From contig JBCDIT010000005.1 of the NCBI GenBank assembly GCA_038748775.1, forward strand, positions 1-64,000: 64,000 bases of DNA, read 5' to 3'. This DNA comes from DAIQNV01 sp038748775 (GTDB lineage: Bacteria > Planctomycetota > Phycisphaerae > Phycisphaerales > UBA1924). Made by a program: the position numbers and the translations under genes. Every line of letters begins with the position of its first letter. Within the stretch, counting starts at the first letter, position 1. Positions 24,779-33,405 of the stretch are shown here, piece by piece. The notes under the pieces are model-generated. The model ran no database searches. It saw only the letters and a list, made by a program, of their open reading frames with translations, and had not been told where the DNA came from.

Positions 24779-26149
24779 TCAGCGCCTTTCGCACTTGAAC
24801 TCCCGTCCGCCTTGGAAGAGCGTCAGTGCCTTGGCTGGTCCATTGCCTTCGACCTCAAACGTGACCCTGGCGTCGACCTCGCGGTAATGGAACTCGGTGG
24901 GCGAGTCGGGCCACAACCGCAGCGGGCCTTGGCCTTCGACTCGGGCCATCAGGATGCCGGCCTGCCTGGTGATATGGAAGACGATCCCGACCGGAGACGC
25001 GTAGACACCAACGAGCCGCTCAAGCTCTTCCTCGGTGACGTTGTCGGACGAAAGCACGATGGGTTCGGGATCCACGCCGGCGAGTGTCTGTACGAGTTTC
25101 TCGGCTACGGCCGACGCGGTCCCATCGGCGGCGTTGGTGAGCAGGACCACCGCGGCATCGAGCGGGCGTGAGACGAATAGGGCCGCGTGATAACCGCCGG
25201 TCTGGCCGCCGTGCCAGAGGGTGCTCCCGTCGCCCGCAACGTGCCAGCCGATGGCGTAGAAGTACGGGGCATCGCCTGCGTTGGCGATGGGCTTGATCGT
25301 TGATTCGATTGCTTCATCAAGGGCCTCGCCCTTTGGGTGCAGGACACGTTCGGCGAACTTCATCATGTCGCGTGCCGAGGCCCGGATGGCCCCGGCGCCG
25401 GCGAGGGCCTGGAAGTCCCAGTTGTGATCGGGCTTGCCTCCGGCCAGATGCGGAGGGGCAAGGCGGGCCTCCTCGACGGGGTCGAGCGTGACAGTGGCGG
25501 TGGCCATGCCGACGGGGCGGAAGATCCGTTTCTCGAGAAGTCTCTCGTACGAGGAACGCGAGACGTTTGCGACGATCGTCCCGAGCAAACCGGTGGCGTA
25601 GTTGGAATAGGCGTAGGTCTCGCCTGGGGTCGTGAGCAGCGTGGTGGACTCGATGCCCTCCCAGAGGTCGTCCTCGGAATACGCGGCGTACGGGTTGGTC
25701 ATGTCGGACAGATCGATGTTGGGTGGGAGGCGGGGGAAACCGGAAGTGTGCGTCGCGAGGTGCTTGAGCGTGACTTCGACTCCGTCCCGGGTCGGCGCCT
25801 CGACCCCTTCGGGCAGGAACTTCGAGATAGGGTCGTCGAACCCAGCTTCACCTCGTCGGTTGGCCTCGGCGAGCAGGGTCGCGGTGAAGACCTTCGTGAT
25901 CGATCCGATCTCGTAGAGCGTGTCGGCGGTGGGGGCCTTGTCCCCGTCGGGGGTCAGCGTGCCGAGGGCGTAGAACCCGGTCTCCCCGTCCTTGTACATG
26001 CCGATGACGAGCCCGGGTACCAAGCCCGACTCGACGAGCGGCGTCGCGTGCCGGTCAACGGTCACCTGCCATTCTTCGGGAGCGGCAAAGGCAGCCGGGA
26101 CGACGAAGGCCGCGCACGCGGCCAGGGTGAGACGTCTTGAGATAGACAT
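24779..26149 (-). CDS. Exported class-C beta-lactamase-like serine hydrolase
   Basis: The protein has a 22-residue signal peptide (RRLTLAACAAFVVPAAFAAP) followed by a penicillin-binding-fold hydrolase domain of the AmpC/EstB group. The catalytic motifs are Ser83-Ile-Thr-Lys86, Tyr181-Ser-Asn183 and His313-Gly-Gly. The last ~120 residues form a separate beta-rich domain, often seen in esterase and peptidase members (lipocalin-like). The substrate could be a D-amino-acid peptide, an ester or a beta-lactam. AGGAAACCC before the ATG fixes the start at 26149. It converges with the LCAT-like gene, with a single base between stops. Confidence 0.9.
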   Translation of the reverse strand: MSISRRLTLAACAAFVVPAAFAAPEEWQVTVDRHATPLVESGLVPGLVIGMYKDGETGFYALGTLTPDGDKAPTADTLYEIGSITKVFTATLLAEANRRGEAGFDDPISKFLPEGVEAPTRDGVEVTLKHLATHTSGFPRLPPNIDLSDMTNPYAAYSEDDLWEGIESTTLLTTPGETYAYSNYATGLLGTIVANVSRSSYERLLEKRIFRPVGMATATVTLDPVEEARLAPPHLAGGKPDHNWDFQALAGAGAIRASARDMMKFAERVLHPKGEALDEAIESTIKPIANAGDAPYFYAIGWHVAGDGSTLWHGGQTGGYHAALFVSRPLDAAVVLLTNAADGTASAVAEKLVQTLAGVDPEPIVLSSDNVTEEELERLVGVYASPVGIVFHITRQAGILMARVEGQGPLRLWPDSPTEFHYREVDARVTFEVEGNGPAKALTLFQGGREFKCERR

Positions 26150-26181
26150 GTGGGTTTCCTCGGGGACCGGAGTGTTGCGTT

Positions 26182-26529
26182 TCAGACTGCCTCGGCGTTC
26201 GCCTTGTTTACCTCGATGAAGTCGAGCATCTCGGCGACCCGCTTCCGATCCCCGTCGGATCGGGTGGTCGCGAGCCATCTCTCCCGTAGGCTTCGCCATG
26301 CCTCGTCAAGAGTGGTCGTTGGTGCGACCTCGGCGTCATCGTCGAAGCCGAACTCTGTGTTGCATGTTGCACAGTAGAAGAACGACGGGCAGCCATCGTC
26401 CCAAGGTGGAGGGCCATCCTGGAGTCGGGTCGCGCACACCGGACAGAGGTGGGCTTCGTCGCCGAGGGCTACAACGTACCCGCTCGGTATGTCGTACTTC
26501 TTCACTCGGATCACTCTTCGGCTGTCCAT
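26182..26529 (-). CDS. Small zinc-ribbon protein coupled to the UvrD/PcrA helicase gene
   Basis: The 115-residue protein has two CxxC pairs, CPVC (29-32) and CATC (53-56), that probably bind one zinc ion, then an acidic linker and a charged C-terminal helix of ~45 residues. Its ATG overlaps the helicase stop codon as TGATG, so it is likely to be translated by coupling. No wider family is recognised. A role with the helicase is only an inference from the overlap; the zinc ribbon could bind nucleic acid or protein. Confidence 0.7.
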   Translation of the reverse strand: MDSRRVIRVKKYDIPSGYVVALGDEAHLCPVCATRLQDGPPPWDDGCPSFFYCATCNTEFGFDDDAEVAPTTTLDEAWRSLRERWLATTRSDGDRKRVAEMLDFIEVNKANAEAV

Positions 26530-28943
26530 CAGGATCCCAAGCGAGTGAGCCTTGCGTACTCGAGGATAAGGGTCTTGGTTCCGAGTCCTTTGAACTTCAC
26601 GACGACCTTCGCGTTCGAGCCCCGGCCCGAGGCGTCTTCGATCACGCCCTCTCCGAACTGAGGGTGACGCACCCGGAGGCCCGGGGGGAAGGTATCGGAC
26701 GCAGAAGGCCCGGATGGGGCTCTCCGGGCAGGCTTGGCTTCGACTTGTGATACGTCGTCGTAGTCATCGTCTGCGTAGCTCCCGAACGCGTCGGACTGGT
26801 CTGACATCACGATGTGGTTACTGGTGAGCTCTTCGATGAAACGCGATGGGATCGTGCGTTCGGTCGCGCCGCGGACGGTGCGGTAGCGGGCGGACGTCAG
26901 CACGAGGCGCTGCATAGCGCGGGTGATCCCGACAAAGGCGAGGCGTCGTTCTTCTTCGAGCGCCGCCTCGGAGTCGAACGCCCGGGCGTGGGGGAGCGCG
27001 CCTTCTTCAAGACCGATCACCGCGACCGCTGGGAACTCGAGGCCCTTCGCGGCGTGGAGGGTCATGAGCGTGACCGAGCCCTGGGCGGGGTCGACGGCGT
27101 CGGCGTCTGCGACGAGCGAGACCCGTTCGAGGTAGGCCCTGAGCAGCGCGAGCAGAGGTGGGACCTCGGCTTCGCCATCGGCCGCCAGGACGTCGTTGCC
27201 CGGGAACTGGACCGGGTCGGCGGCGGGGTCGTAGCTCTCTTCGAACTCGGCGGCCGATGAGACGAGTTCGGCGAGGTTGTCGACGCGTTCGGCGTCCGAT
27301 TCTGACTGGCTGGTCTTGGCCTGCTTGGTGTAGTGGGCCTCAAGAGTCGATTCTTTGACGACGCGGTCGGTGAGGTCTTTGAGCGATTCCGAGACGTCGG
27401 CACCCATGAACGAGCCGGCGCCGGTCCAGCCGTCGATGAGTTCGACGAATCGTCCTACAGCGTTCATCGCAGCGGGCTTGAGATCCTGGACCTCATTGAT
27501 GCGCCGGAGCGAGTCGAAGAGCGGGATGTTGTTCCAGTCGGCAAAGTCTCGGGCTTTGTCGAGCGTCGCCTTGCCGATGCCTCGTGTCGGCGTGTTCACG
27601 ATGCGATCGAGTGAAACGTCGTCGGCGGGGTTGGCGACGACGCGGAGGTAGGCGATCGCGTTCTTCACCTCTTCGCGTTGGTAGAACGCGGTACCCCGAG
27701 CGACGGTGTAGGGGATGCCTTGCGTGCGCAGCGCGTCTTCGATCACGCGTGACAACGCGTTGGTGCGATAGAACACGGCCATGTCGCGCCAGGCGATCTT
27801 CTCGGGCGGTTCGGTCGAGTTGACGAGCGGGTCGGCCTGAGCCTCGTTGAGCGAGCGGAACCAGTCGGCGACGAGTTCGCTCTCGTGCCTCTCGTCTCGG
27901 CACAGAACCGCGGTCGCCTTCGCCCCGCCCGGCCGCGAGGTGAAGAGCGGCTTGTCTTTGCGTTTGACGTTGTGCTTGATGAGTTGGTCGGCGAGGGCCA
28001 AGATCGGCGCGGTCGAGCGGAAGTTCTCACCCAGCGTGATGGTCGCGGCGGAGGGGAAGTGCTCTTCGAAGTCGAGGATGTTCGAGATGTCGGCGCCGCG
28101 CCAGCCGTAGATCGCTTGGTCGGGATCGCCGACGACGCAGATATTCGGGGGAGTGGCGTTCTCCGAGGGCTGCGGGTCTTGGGCGAGCAGGCGCGCGATC
28201 TCGAACTGCGCCTTGTTGGTGTCCTGGTACTCGTCGATCATCGAGTACCGCCAGCGATCGCGGCACTCGCCGGCGGCGACCGGGTCCTTCTTGAGCAGTT
28301 TGGCGGTCAGTAGCAGGAGGTCGTCGAAATCGATCGCCCCCGCCTTGCGCATCGCGGCGCTGTACGACGTATAGATCTTGGCGAGTTGTTTGGAGTAGAA
28401 GTCTCCGGCCTGATTTTGGAACGCTTCGGCGTCGAGGAGTTCGTTCTTGGCGTTGGAGATAGCGCCGAGCACCGAGCGTGGTGGCCAGTTCGACGTCGAG
28501 AGGTTGAGGGCTGTGAGCGTGCGCTTCATGAGCGCCGCTTGGTCGGCGGTGTCGTAGATCGTGAAGTCGGCCTTGAGCCCCGGGAGGGCCGGGGAGTCGG
28601 CGTACTTGCGGAGAAGTCTTGCGCAGAGCGAGTGGAAGGTTGTGATCGTGAGGCCGCGGAGGTGGCGGGGCAGGGCGGCGTCTTCCGGGGCGTCCGGATC
28701 GAGGATCGCGTGGACGCGCTCGCGCATCTCCCCTGCGGCCTTGTTGGTGAAGGTCAACGCGAGGATTTGCCAGGCGGGCACGCCGATCGCGAGCAGGTAA
28801 GCGACGCGGCGGGTGATGACGCGGGTCTTCCCCGAGCCTGCGGCCGCGAGGATGAGCAGCGGGCCCTCGGTGTGCTGGACCGCTTGTCGCTGGGCGTCGG
28901 TGAGACCTTCGAGCAGGGCTTCGGTTTCGGGCAGGATCATCAC
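26529..28943 (-). CDS. pcrA: ATP-dependent DNA helicase UvrD/PcrA
   Basis: This superfamily 1A 3'-to-5' helicase displaces UvrB and the excised oligonucleotide in nucleotide excision repair and removes RecA or stalled polymerase. Motif Q is TDAQRQAVQH, Walker A is AAAGSGKT (33-40), and then come LTFTNKAAGEM, DEYQDTN, DPDQAIYGWRGA, LGENFRST, TLHAAKGLEFPAV and FVGITRA. The C-terminal GLRVRHPQFGEGVIE block is the Tudor-like tail of PcrA/UvrD that binds RNA polymerase or UvrB. Length is 804 residues. uvrA and uvrB are also in this window, 13 and 18 kb away. Confidence 0.95.
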   Translation of the reverse strand: MMILPETEALLEGLTDAQRQAVQHTEGPLLILAAAGSGKTRVITRRVAYLLAIGVPAWQILALTFTNKAAGEMRERVHAILDPDAPEDAALPRHLRGLTITTFHSLCARLLRKYADSPALPGLKADFTIYDTADQAALMKRTLTALNLSTSNWPPRSVLGAISNAKNELLDAEAFQNQAGDFYSKQLAKIYTSYSAAMRKAGAIDFDDLLLLTAKLLKKDPVAAGECRDRWRYSMIDEYQDTNKAQFEIARLLAQDPQPSENATPPNICVVGDPDQAIYGWRGADISNILDFEEHFPSAATITLGENFRSTAPILALADQLIKHNVKRKDKPLFTSRPGGAKATAVLCRDERHESELVADWFRSLNEAQADPLVNSTEPPEKIAWRDMAVFYRTNALSRVIEDALRTQGIPYTVARGTAFYQREEVKNAIAYLRVVANPADDVSLDRIVNTPTRGIGKATLDKARDFADWNNIPLFDSLRRINEVQDLKPAAMNAVGRFVELIDGWTGAGSFMGADVSESLKDLTDRVVKESTLEAHYTKQAKTSQSESDAERVDNLAELVSSAAEFEESYDPAADPVQFPGNDVLAADGEAEVPPLLALLRAYLERVSLVADADAVDPAQGSVTLMTLHAAKGLEFPAVAVIGLEEGALPHARAFDSEAALEEERRLAFVGITRAMQRLVLTSARYRTVRGATERTIPSRFIEELTSNHIVMSDQSDAFGSYADDDYDDVSQVEAKPARRAPSGPSASDTFPPGLRVRHPQFGEGVIEDASGRGSNAKVVVKFKGLGTKTLILEYARLTRLGS

Positions 28944-28982
28944 CCCGACGGTATCGCGCCGCGCGACGTTTCGCCTGGGGCG

Positions 28983-29432
28983 TCACTTATCCACGGCGTA
29001 CTCGCCCGATTCATCGACGAAGATGTCGGTGCCGGTCGAGCTGGGGCGGTCTTCGGGGGCCGCGTGCTTGGCTCGCTCTTCTTCGACGATCGCGATGACG
29101 TTCGAAGGGGCCATGTTGTAGCCCTGGGCCTTGGGGCCATGCCAGTTGACGCCGACGAGGATGCCCTCGGCCTCGAGCTCGGGAACGAGACCTTCGACGA
29201 AGCCGTGCCAGGTGTACGCGGCGATGCGGAGCCTCTTGCGGGCGAGCGGGCCGTCGAGCATCTCCTTGACGCGCGTGTAGCTTGACCAGAAGGGCCTGGA
29301 CTTTCGACCCTCTGCGAGCGGCCAGAGAGGCAAGCCCTCACCGTCATCGAACTCGAGGCCGTAAACCTCTTCGGAGACAGCAACTTCGATGTAGAACGCT
29401 TTGGCTTGTTCGGCTGATGGCACTGGGAACAC
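28983..29432 (-). CDS. DUF2750-like protein
   Basis: The 149-residue soluble protein resembles DUF2750: an AFYIEVAVSEEVYGLEFDDGE-type opening split by a glycine turn, LPLWP, then ARKRLRIAAYTWHGFVEGLVPELEAEGILVGVNW. That last pattern, aromatic-leading helix ending in LVGV, is the family hallmark. The function of the family is unknown. The C-terminal ~40 residues are an acidic tail. It lies 33 nt downstream of the transporter gene on the same strand, with the helicase next, so the three could be co-transcribed. Confidence 0.7.
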   Translation of the reverse strand: MFPVPSAEQAKAFYIEVAVSEEVYGLEFDDGEGLPLWPLAEGRKSRPFWSSYTRVKEMLDGPLARKRLRIAAYTWHGFVEGLVPELEAEGILVGVNWHGPKAQGYNMAPSNVIAIVEEERAKHAAPEDRPSSTGTDIFVDESGEYAVDK

Positions 29433-29465
29433 CTCGGCTCGTTGAACGTCGGGAGCGTAGCGTGC

Positions 29466-31406
29466 TCACTCGTTGGGTGGCGCTTTCATCGATTGTCGGT
29501 CATCGGGTCCTGTTGGCATCACCAGCCTGGAAACATGGGGGGTGTCGGCGGAGCGGGTGATGAGGACTGTGTCGTCGGGGAGTGCGTTGGCGACCTGCGA
29601 TACGACGTCGCCCTCAAGACGTCTGCTAAACAGGCTCCTGCGGCTCTTGCCCAGGATCAATGTGTCGCAGTTGAAGGTGACGGTGTAATCAAGGATCTCG
29701 CCAGCGATATCGGGGCTTGACACGTAAATCGGTACGAATCGGACCCCGTTCGCCTTTGCGAGCACGCCAGCCGACCCCAGTGCTTCCTGGGCATCCGCGT
29801 CCGTGTCGATGATGGGGGCTTGCCCTGGGCGGAGGTCCAGAACACGGATCGGACGAACAAAAATTGCGAAGAGCGTGGCGCCGCGTTTCCGGGCCGTGTC
29901 GACCGCGAATTCTGCCTGGCTCCGGCCCCGAGCCGCGAGCATGATCCGGGGCCTCGCGGGGTCGATGTCGAAGTCGTCTTCCTGCGAACGCACTTCCGCG
30001 AGCCAGCCGGTCATGGGCTCGGGGATCTGTTCGTTCGCCCGCTTGCTCAAAATAGCTCGCGTGGTGAGGGCGACGGCGACCAAAGCACCGCTAAACGCGG
30101 TCGAAACAAGCTGTGTGAAGGCGATCGTAACGGTGACCGACGCCAGGAACCCCGCGAGGGCGAACATCCCGGCCCGCGAGACCGGCCCGATATCGAGCTT
30201 TCGGTTGAGCGCCGAGCTGCCGACGGTCACAGTGATCGCGCCGCACACACCGAGGACGTACAGCTTGGCGAGCGTGGTGACGTCTTGCTCTGCGATGATC
30301 ACCCCGATCGGGACGAGCACGGCGACAATGAGCCCGACCCAGGGCACGCCAGAGAAGTTGAGCTTGGTGAGCGAACGGGGGAGTTCGCGATCTTGGCCCA
30401 TCGCGAAGAGCACCGAGACGGTGGCCATGATCGCGGTGTTCGTGGCACTGAGAAGGAGCAGGCCGAAGGTGACGCCGGCGATCTTCCCGAAGACGAAGCC
30501 GGCTTGCTCGCCGAAAAAGTGCGAGCCCGACTGCTCTGCGATGACCTTCATCGAGGCGTTGGTGTAGCGTTCGACCTGCTCGACGCCTTCGGTGGAGAGT
30601 TCGCCGGCGTCGATCAGCGCTTCGTGAGGGCCGTGCTGTTGGGCGAGCGTGACCCCATCAACCTCGAAATTTAGGCCAGCGAGCGCGAGCCCGAACACCA
30701 TGTTGAGCACGACGACCTCGATGGTCACCGGCCAGATGGTGCGTTTGGCGGTCTTGCCGACTGGCTTGGACATCAGGCCGGTCATGTTGGCAACGGCTTC
30801 GACCCCCGCAAGGGCGAGGCAGACTTTCGTGAACTTCACCCAAGCTTCACCCGGGGTTGAGTGAAGCGTGAAGTAGTCGAAGTTGATGGTCTTGACGCCC
30901 TCGACAAAGAACGGCAGACACGCAAGAGCCATTACACCAGAGACCGCCAGTGCCCCGATGGCAACGACGAAGGCGAATCGTCCGGCGGACTTGGCGCCCA
31001 GGTAGTTCACGCCTCCGAGAAGGATGATCGCGAGGACCGCGAGCGGGAGGGTGAGCGTGCTGGGGACGCCGAAGTAATGGAACGCCTCGATGACACTGAT
31101 CGCGGCGGTCATGATGTAGCCCGAGAGCAGAAGCGTCGAGCCGACGACGGCGGCGGTGGGGGAGAGTTGCTTCGCGGCGGTGTACACGCCTCCGCCGTCC
31201 GGGAAACAGCGGCAGATGACGGTGTAGGCCCATGAGACGGCGATCATGAGCAGGCCGATGGCCGCGAGGTAGAGAACACTGGCGTGGGCGGTGAAGAGGA
31301 AGGCGAGCCCGAGGACGTAGAGCCTCGAGGTCCCCCAGTCTCCGTAAAGCAACGGCCCGGCGTGCAGCCACGTCAGCGTGCGAGGGCGGCTCTCGGCGAT
31401 CAGCAT
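29466..31406 (-). CDS. APC-superfamily amino acid/amine permease fused to a universal-stress-type domain
   Basis: The N-terminal ~470 residues have about twelve membrane helices with amino acid-polyamine-organocation permease features: an early GDWGTSRLYVLGL glycine-rich break and FPDGGGVYTAAK in helix 3. From about residue 485 a soluble domain follows (PRIMLAARGRSQAEFAVDTA and CDTLILGKSRRSLFSRRLEGDVV). It has the alternating strand-helix form and the final G-x-S-R-like segment of UspA proteins. Such permease-Usp fusions may sense adenine nucleotides, but no substrate can be named. The start is ATG 31406; the frame is open upstream but reads low-quality sequence. Length is 646 residues. Confidence 0.85.
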   Translation of the reverse strand: MLIAESRPRTLTWLHAGPLLYGDWGTSRLYVLGLAFLFTAHASVLYLAAIGLLMIAVSWAYTVICRCFPDGGGVYTAAKQLSPTAAVVGSTLLLSGYIMTAAISVIEAFHYFGVPSTLTLPLAVLAIILLGGVNYLGAKSAGRFAFVVAIGALAVSGVMALACLPFFVEGVKTINFDYFTLHSTPGEAWVKFTKVCLALAGVEAVANMTGLMSKPVGKTAKRTIWPVTIEVVVLNMVFGLALAGLNFEVDGVTLAQQHGPHEALIDAGELSTEGVEQVERYTNASMKVIAEQSGSHFFGEQAGFVFGKIAGVTFGLLLLSATNTAIMATVSVLFAMGQDRELPRSLTKLNFSGVPWVGLIVAVLVPIGVIIAEQDVTTLAKLYVLGVCGAITVTVGSSALNRKLDIGPVSRAGMFALAGFLASVTVTIAFTQLVSTAFSGALVAVALTTRAILSKRANEQIPEPMTGWLAEVRSQEDDFDIDPARPRIMLAARGRSQAEFAVDTARKRGATLFAIFVRPIRVLDLRPGQAPIIDTDADAQEALGSAGVLAKANGVRFVPIYVSSPDIAGEILDYTVTFNCDTLILGKSRRSLFSRRLEGDVVSQVANALPDDTVLITRSADTPHVSRLVMPTGPDDRQSMKAPPNE

Positions 31407-31756
31407 GGTTCTCGGTCCGTGACGGTCGAGCGTGGGCCGATAGAGCGTGCGAAGACGACACCTGCGTCCTGCAGAGCCCCAGTGTAGATGGCCCGGGAAC
31501 GAAACGGGGGGGGCGCCGGCGCTTGGGAAGTCAGATCGGATTGTGCCGCCTGGGGTTTGGTGCTTCGCACTCGGATGACGTCTTGATACGATCCGTACGT
31601 GACCTACTGACGTATCGGAAGGGGTCTTGCGCTCGGAGGGGTTCGTCAGACGCACCCGGTGAAGGCCGCTCCTCCGGTAGGCCGCGTGGACAGGAACGGT
31701 GCTTCCTTTGTACCGTGCCCGTTTGTTGCTTGGTGAGATACCCCGCGGTTGATGTG
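31407..31756. other. Divergent intergenic region between permease and kinase genes
   Basis: This 350-nt gap must hold promoters for both the permease (minus) and the kinase (plus), yet I see no convincing -35/-10 pair. A short inverted repeat, GATACG...CGTATC with 20 nt between arms, lies around 31586-31617. Frames open through here have no start signal and no family resemblance. Confidence 0.5.
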
Positions 31757-33190
31757 ATGACCCAGCCAACGCCTCCACAACCCAGCACCGGCACCCGACC
31801 CGAGAGTCGGCCTGCGCGCAGCCCGGACGACACCGACACGCTCGATCCCGAATTCGTCGCTTCCAAGGTTGGTTCCAGCAACGGCAACGATCAACTGAAC
31901 GAATCGGAAGGTGAAAGTTCGGTATCGGAATCGAAGGGCGGCACCAAGGGCGGCACGAGCTTTGACACGCTCGTCGGCCAGCTCGCGATCGAGCGCGGAT
32001 TTGCGACGCCGGACGAGGTCAAGCATTGCCGCACACTCGCGGCGGCGAGCGAGGATCTGGCGGGCCGTTCGCTGAGCCACCTGCTCGTGCAGAACGAGTA
32101 CATGACGTCTCGACAGATCGAGCGTCTCCGCCAGGTGATCGAAGAGGAGCGTTCCGGGCAGCAGATCCCTGGGTACAAAGTCGAGGGCAAGCTGGGCGCC
32201 GGCGCGATGGCGAGGGTGTTCCTGGCCAAACAGGTGAGCCTGGACCGGATGGTCGCCATCAAGGTCCTGCCCAAAAAGTTCAGCACGAATCCTCAGTTCA
32301 TCGAGCGGTTTTACAACGAAGGGCGTGCCGCGGCCCAGTTGAACCACCCCAACATCGTTCAGGCGTTCGACGTCGGTCGAGCCGGCGACCTGTACTTCTT
32401 TGTGATGGAGTACGTCGAGGGCCGCACGGTCCACGACGACATCGTCGAGAAGAAGCGTTTCGACGAGCGGACGGCGATCGAGATCGCGATTCAGGTGACC
32501 GAGGCCCTGCAGCACGCTCACGAGCGGGGGCTTATCCACCGGGACGTGAAGCCCAAGAACATCATGCTCGCCAAGAACGGCGTCGTGAAGCTCGCCGACA
32601 TGGGTCTGGCGAGGGCGATCACGGACAAAGAAGCCGCTGAAGCGGAGGCGGGCAAGGCGTTCGGCACGCCTTACTACATCAGCCCGGAACAGATCCGCGG
32701 CGAGAAGGACATCGGAGCCCCGGCTGATATCTACTCGCTAGGCGCGACGCTGTACCACATGGTCACCGGCCAGGTGCCTTTCGAGGGCAAGAACCCCTCG
32801 AGCGTGATGAGCAAGCACCTCAAGGCGGCGTTGGTCCCGCCGGACCACGTCAACCCCAAGCTGAGCAACGGGATCGGCGAGGTCATCGAGATGATGATGG
32901 CCAAGAAGGTCCGCGACCGGTACCGGTCGTGCCAAGACATGCTGCTCGACCTCAAGGCGGTCCTCAAGGGCGAGGCGCCGCCTCTGGCCCACCGCGAGTT
33001 CGCGGGCGAGGCGGATCTGGCCGACATCGCGTCGGTCGAGCAGAGCGTGGACGTCTCCATCGTTGAAGACACGTCGACCCCCAAAGGGCTGACGCTGGGT
33101 GAGCAGGTCACGGCCCCCACGTTCGTGTTTCTCGCGGTGCTCTTCGCGATGAGCCTCATCGGCAACGTTGTGCTGTTGGTGGTCCGCTGA
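31757..33190 (+). CDS. Tail-anchored Hanks-type serine/threonine protein kinase
   Basis: The kinase domain (~140-410) has a glycine loop KLGAGAMARVF, VAIKVL with Lys169, catalytic HRDVKPKN (261-268), DMG (281-283) in place of the usual DFG, and GTPYYISPEQ. Before it, residues ~70-135 contain two similar helical units (GQLAIERGFATPDEV and SHLLVQNEYMTSRQI) that resemble N-terminal domains of GspE-type ATPases. The first 65 residues are disordered and rich in Ser, Thr and Pro. One hydrophobic helix at the extreme C-terminus (~453-475) would anchor the protein with the kinase in the cytosol. Start is ATG 31757 or GTG 31754. Length is 477 residues. The substrate is unknown. Confidence 0.9.
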   Translation: MTQPTPPQPSTGTRPESRPARSPDDTDTLDPEFVASKVGSSNGNDQLNESEGESSVSESKGGTKGGTSFDTLVGQLAIERGFATPDEVKHCRTLAAASEDLAGRSLSHLLVQNEYMTSRQIERLRQVIEEERSGQQIPGYKVEGKLGAGAMARVFLAKQVSLDRMVAIKVLPKKFSTNPQFIERFYNEGRAAAQLNHPNIVQAFDVGRAGDLYFFVMEYVEGRTVHDDIVEKKRFDERTAIEIAIQVTEALQHAHERGLIHRDVKPKNIMLAKNGVVKLADMGLARAITDKEAAEAEAGKAFGTPYYISPEQIRGEKDIGAPADIYSLGATLYHMVTGQVPFEGKNPSSVMSKHLKAALVPPDHVNPKLSNGIGEVIEMMMAKKVRDRYRSCQDMLLDLKAVLKGEAPPLAHREFAGEADLADIASVEQSVDVSIVEDTSTPKGLTLGEQVTAPTFVFLAVLFAMSLIGNVVLLVVR

Positions 33191-33233
33191 GCGACGTGAG
33201 ACGGGGTGATCGGCGGGTCGCTGGATGGAGAAT

Positions 33234-33252
33234 CGGGGGGCTGAATCCCCCG
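33234..33252 (+). terminator. GC hairpin downstream of the kinase gene
   Basis: CGGGGG and CCCCCG pair as a 6-bp stem around a 7-nt loop, 44 nt after the kinase stop. There is no U-run, so it may be a weak terminator or part of the infC leader structure. Confidence 0.3.
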
Positions 33253-33313
33253 GAGCGGTGGGGCCACCGGGGCCGGGGCCCGTGGACGACCGGGGGAGTC
33301 CCGCCTCAGCCGC

Positions 33314-33340
33314 TTGTTTCAGGCCGGTCAGACGTATAAA
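33314..33340 (+). promoter_or_regulatory. Candidate infC promoter
   Basis: TATAAA at 33335-33340 is the best -10 element in the 215-nt gap, with TTGTTT-like bases about 15-17 nt upstream as -35. Transcription would begin near 33347 and give a leader of about 60 nt containing the self-complementary CGGCCGCGCGGCCG just before the ribosome-binding site. Confidence 0.5.
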
Positions 33341-33405
33341 TTCGGGGTATCAAAGCGATCGGCCGCGCGGCCGTCGCGTCTGTGATTTGCTGAAGGAGAA
33401 CTCAC

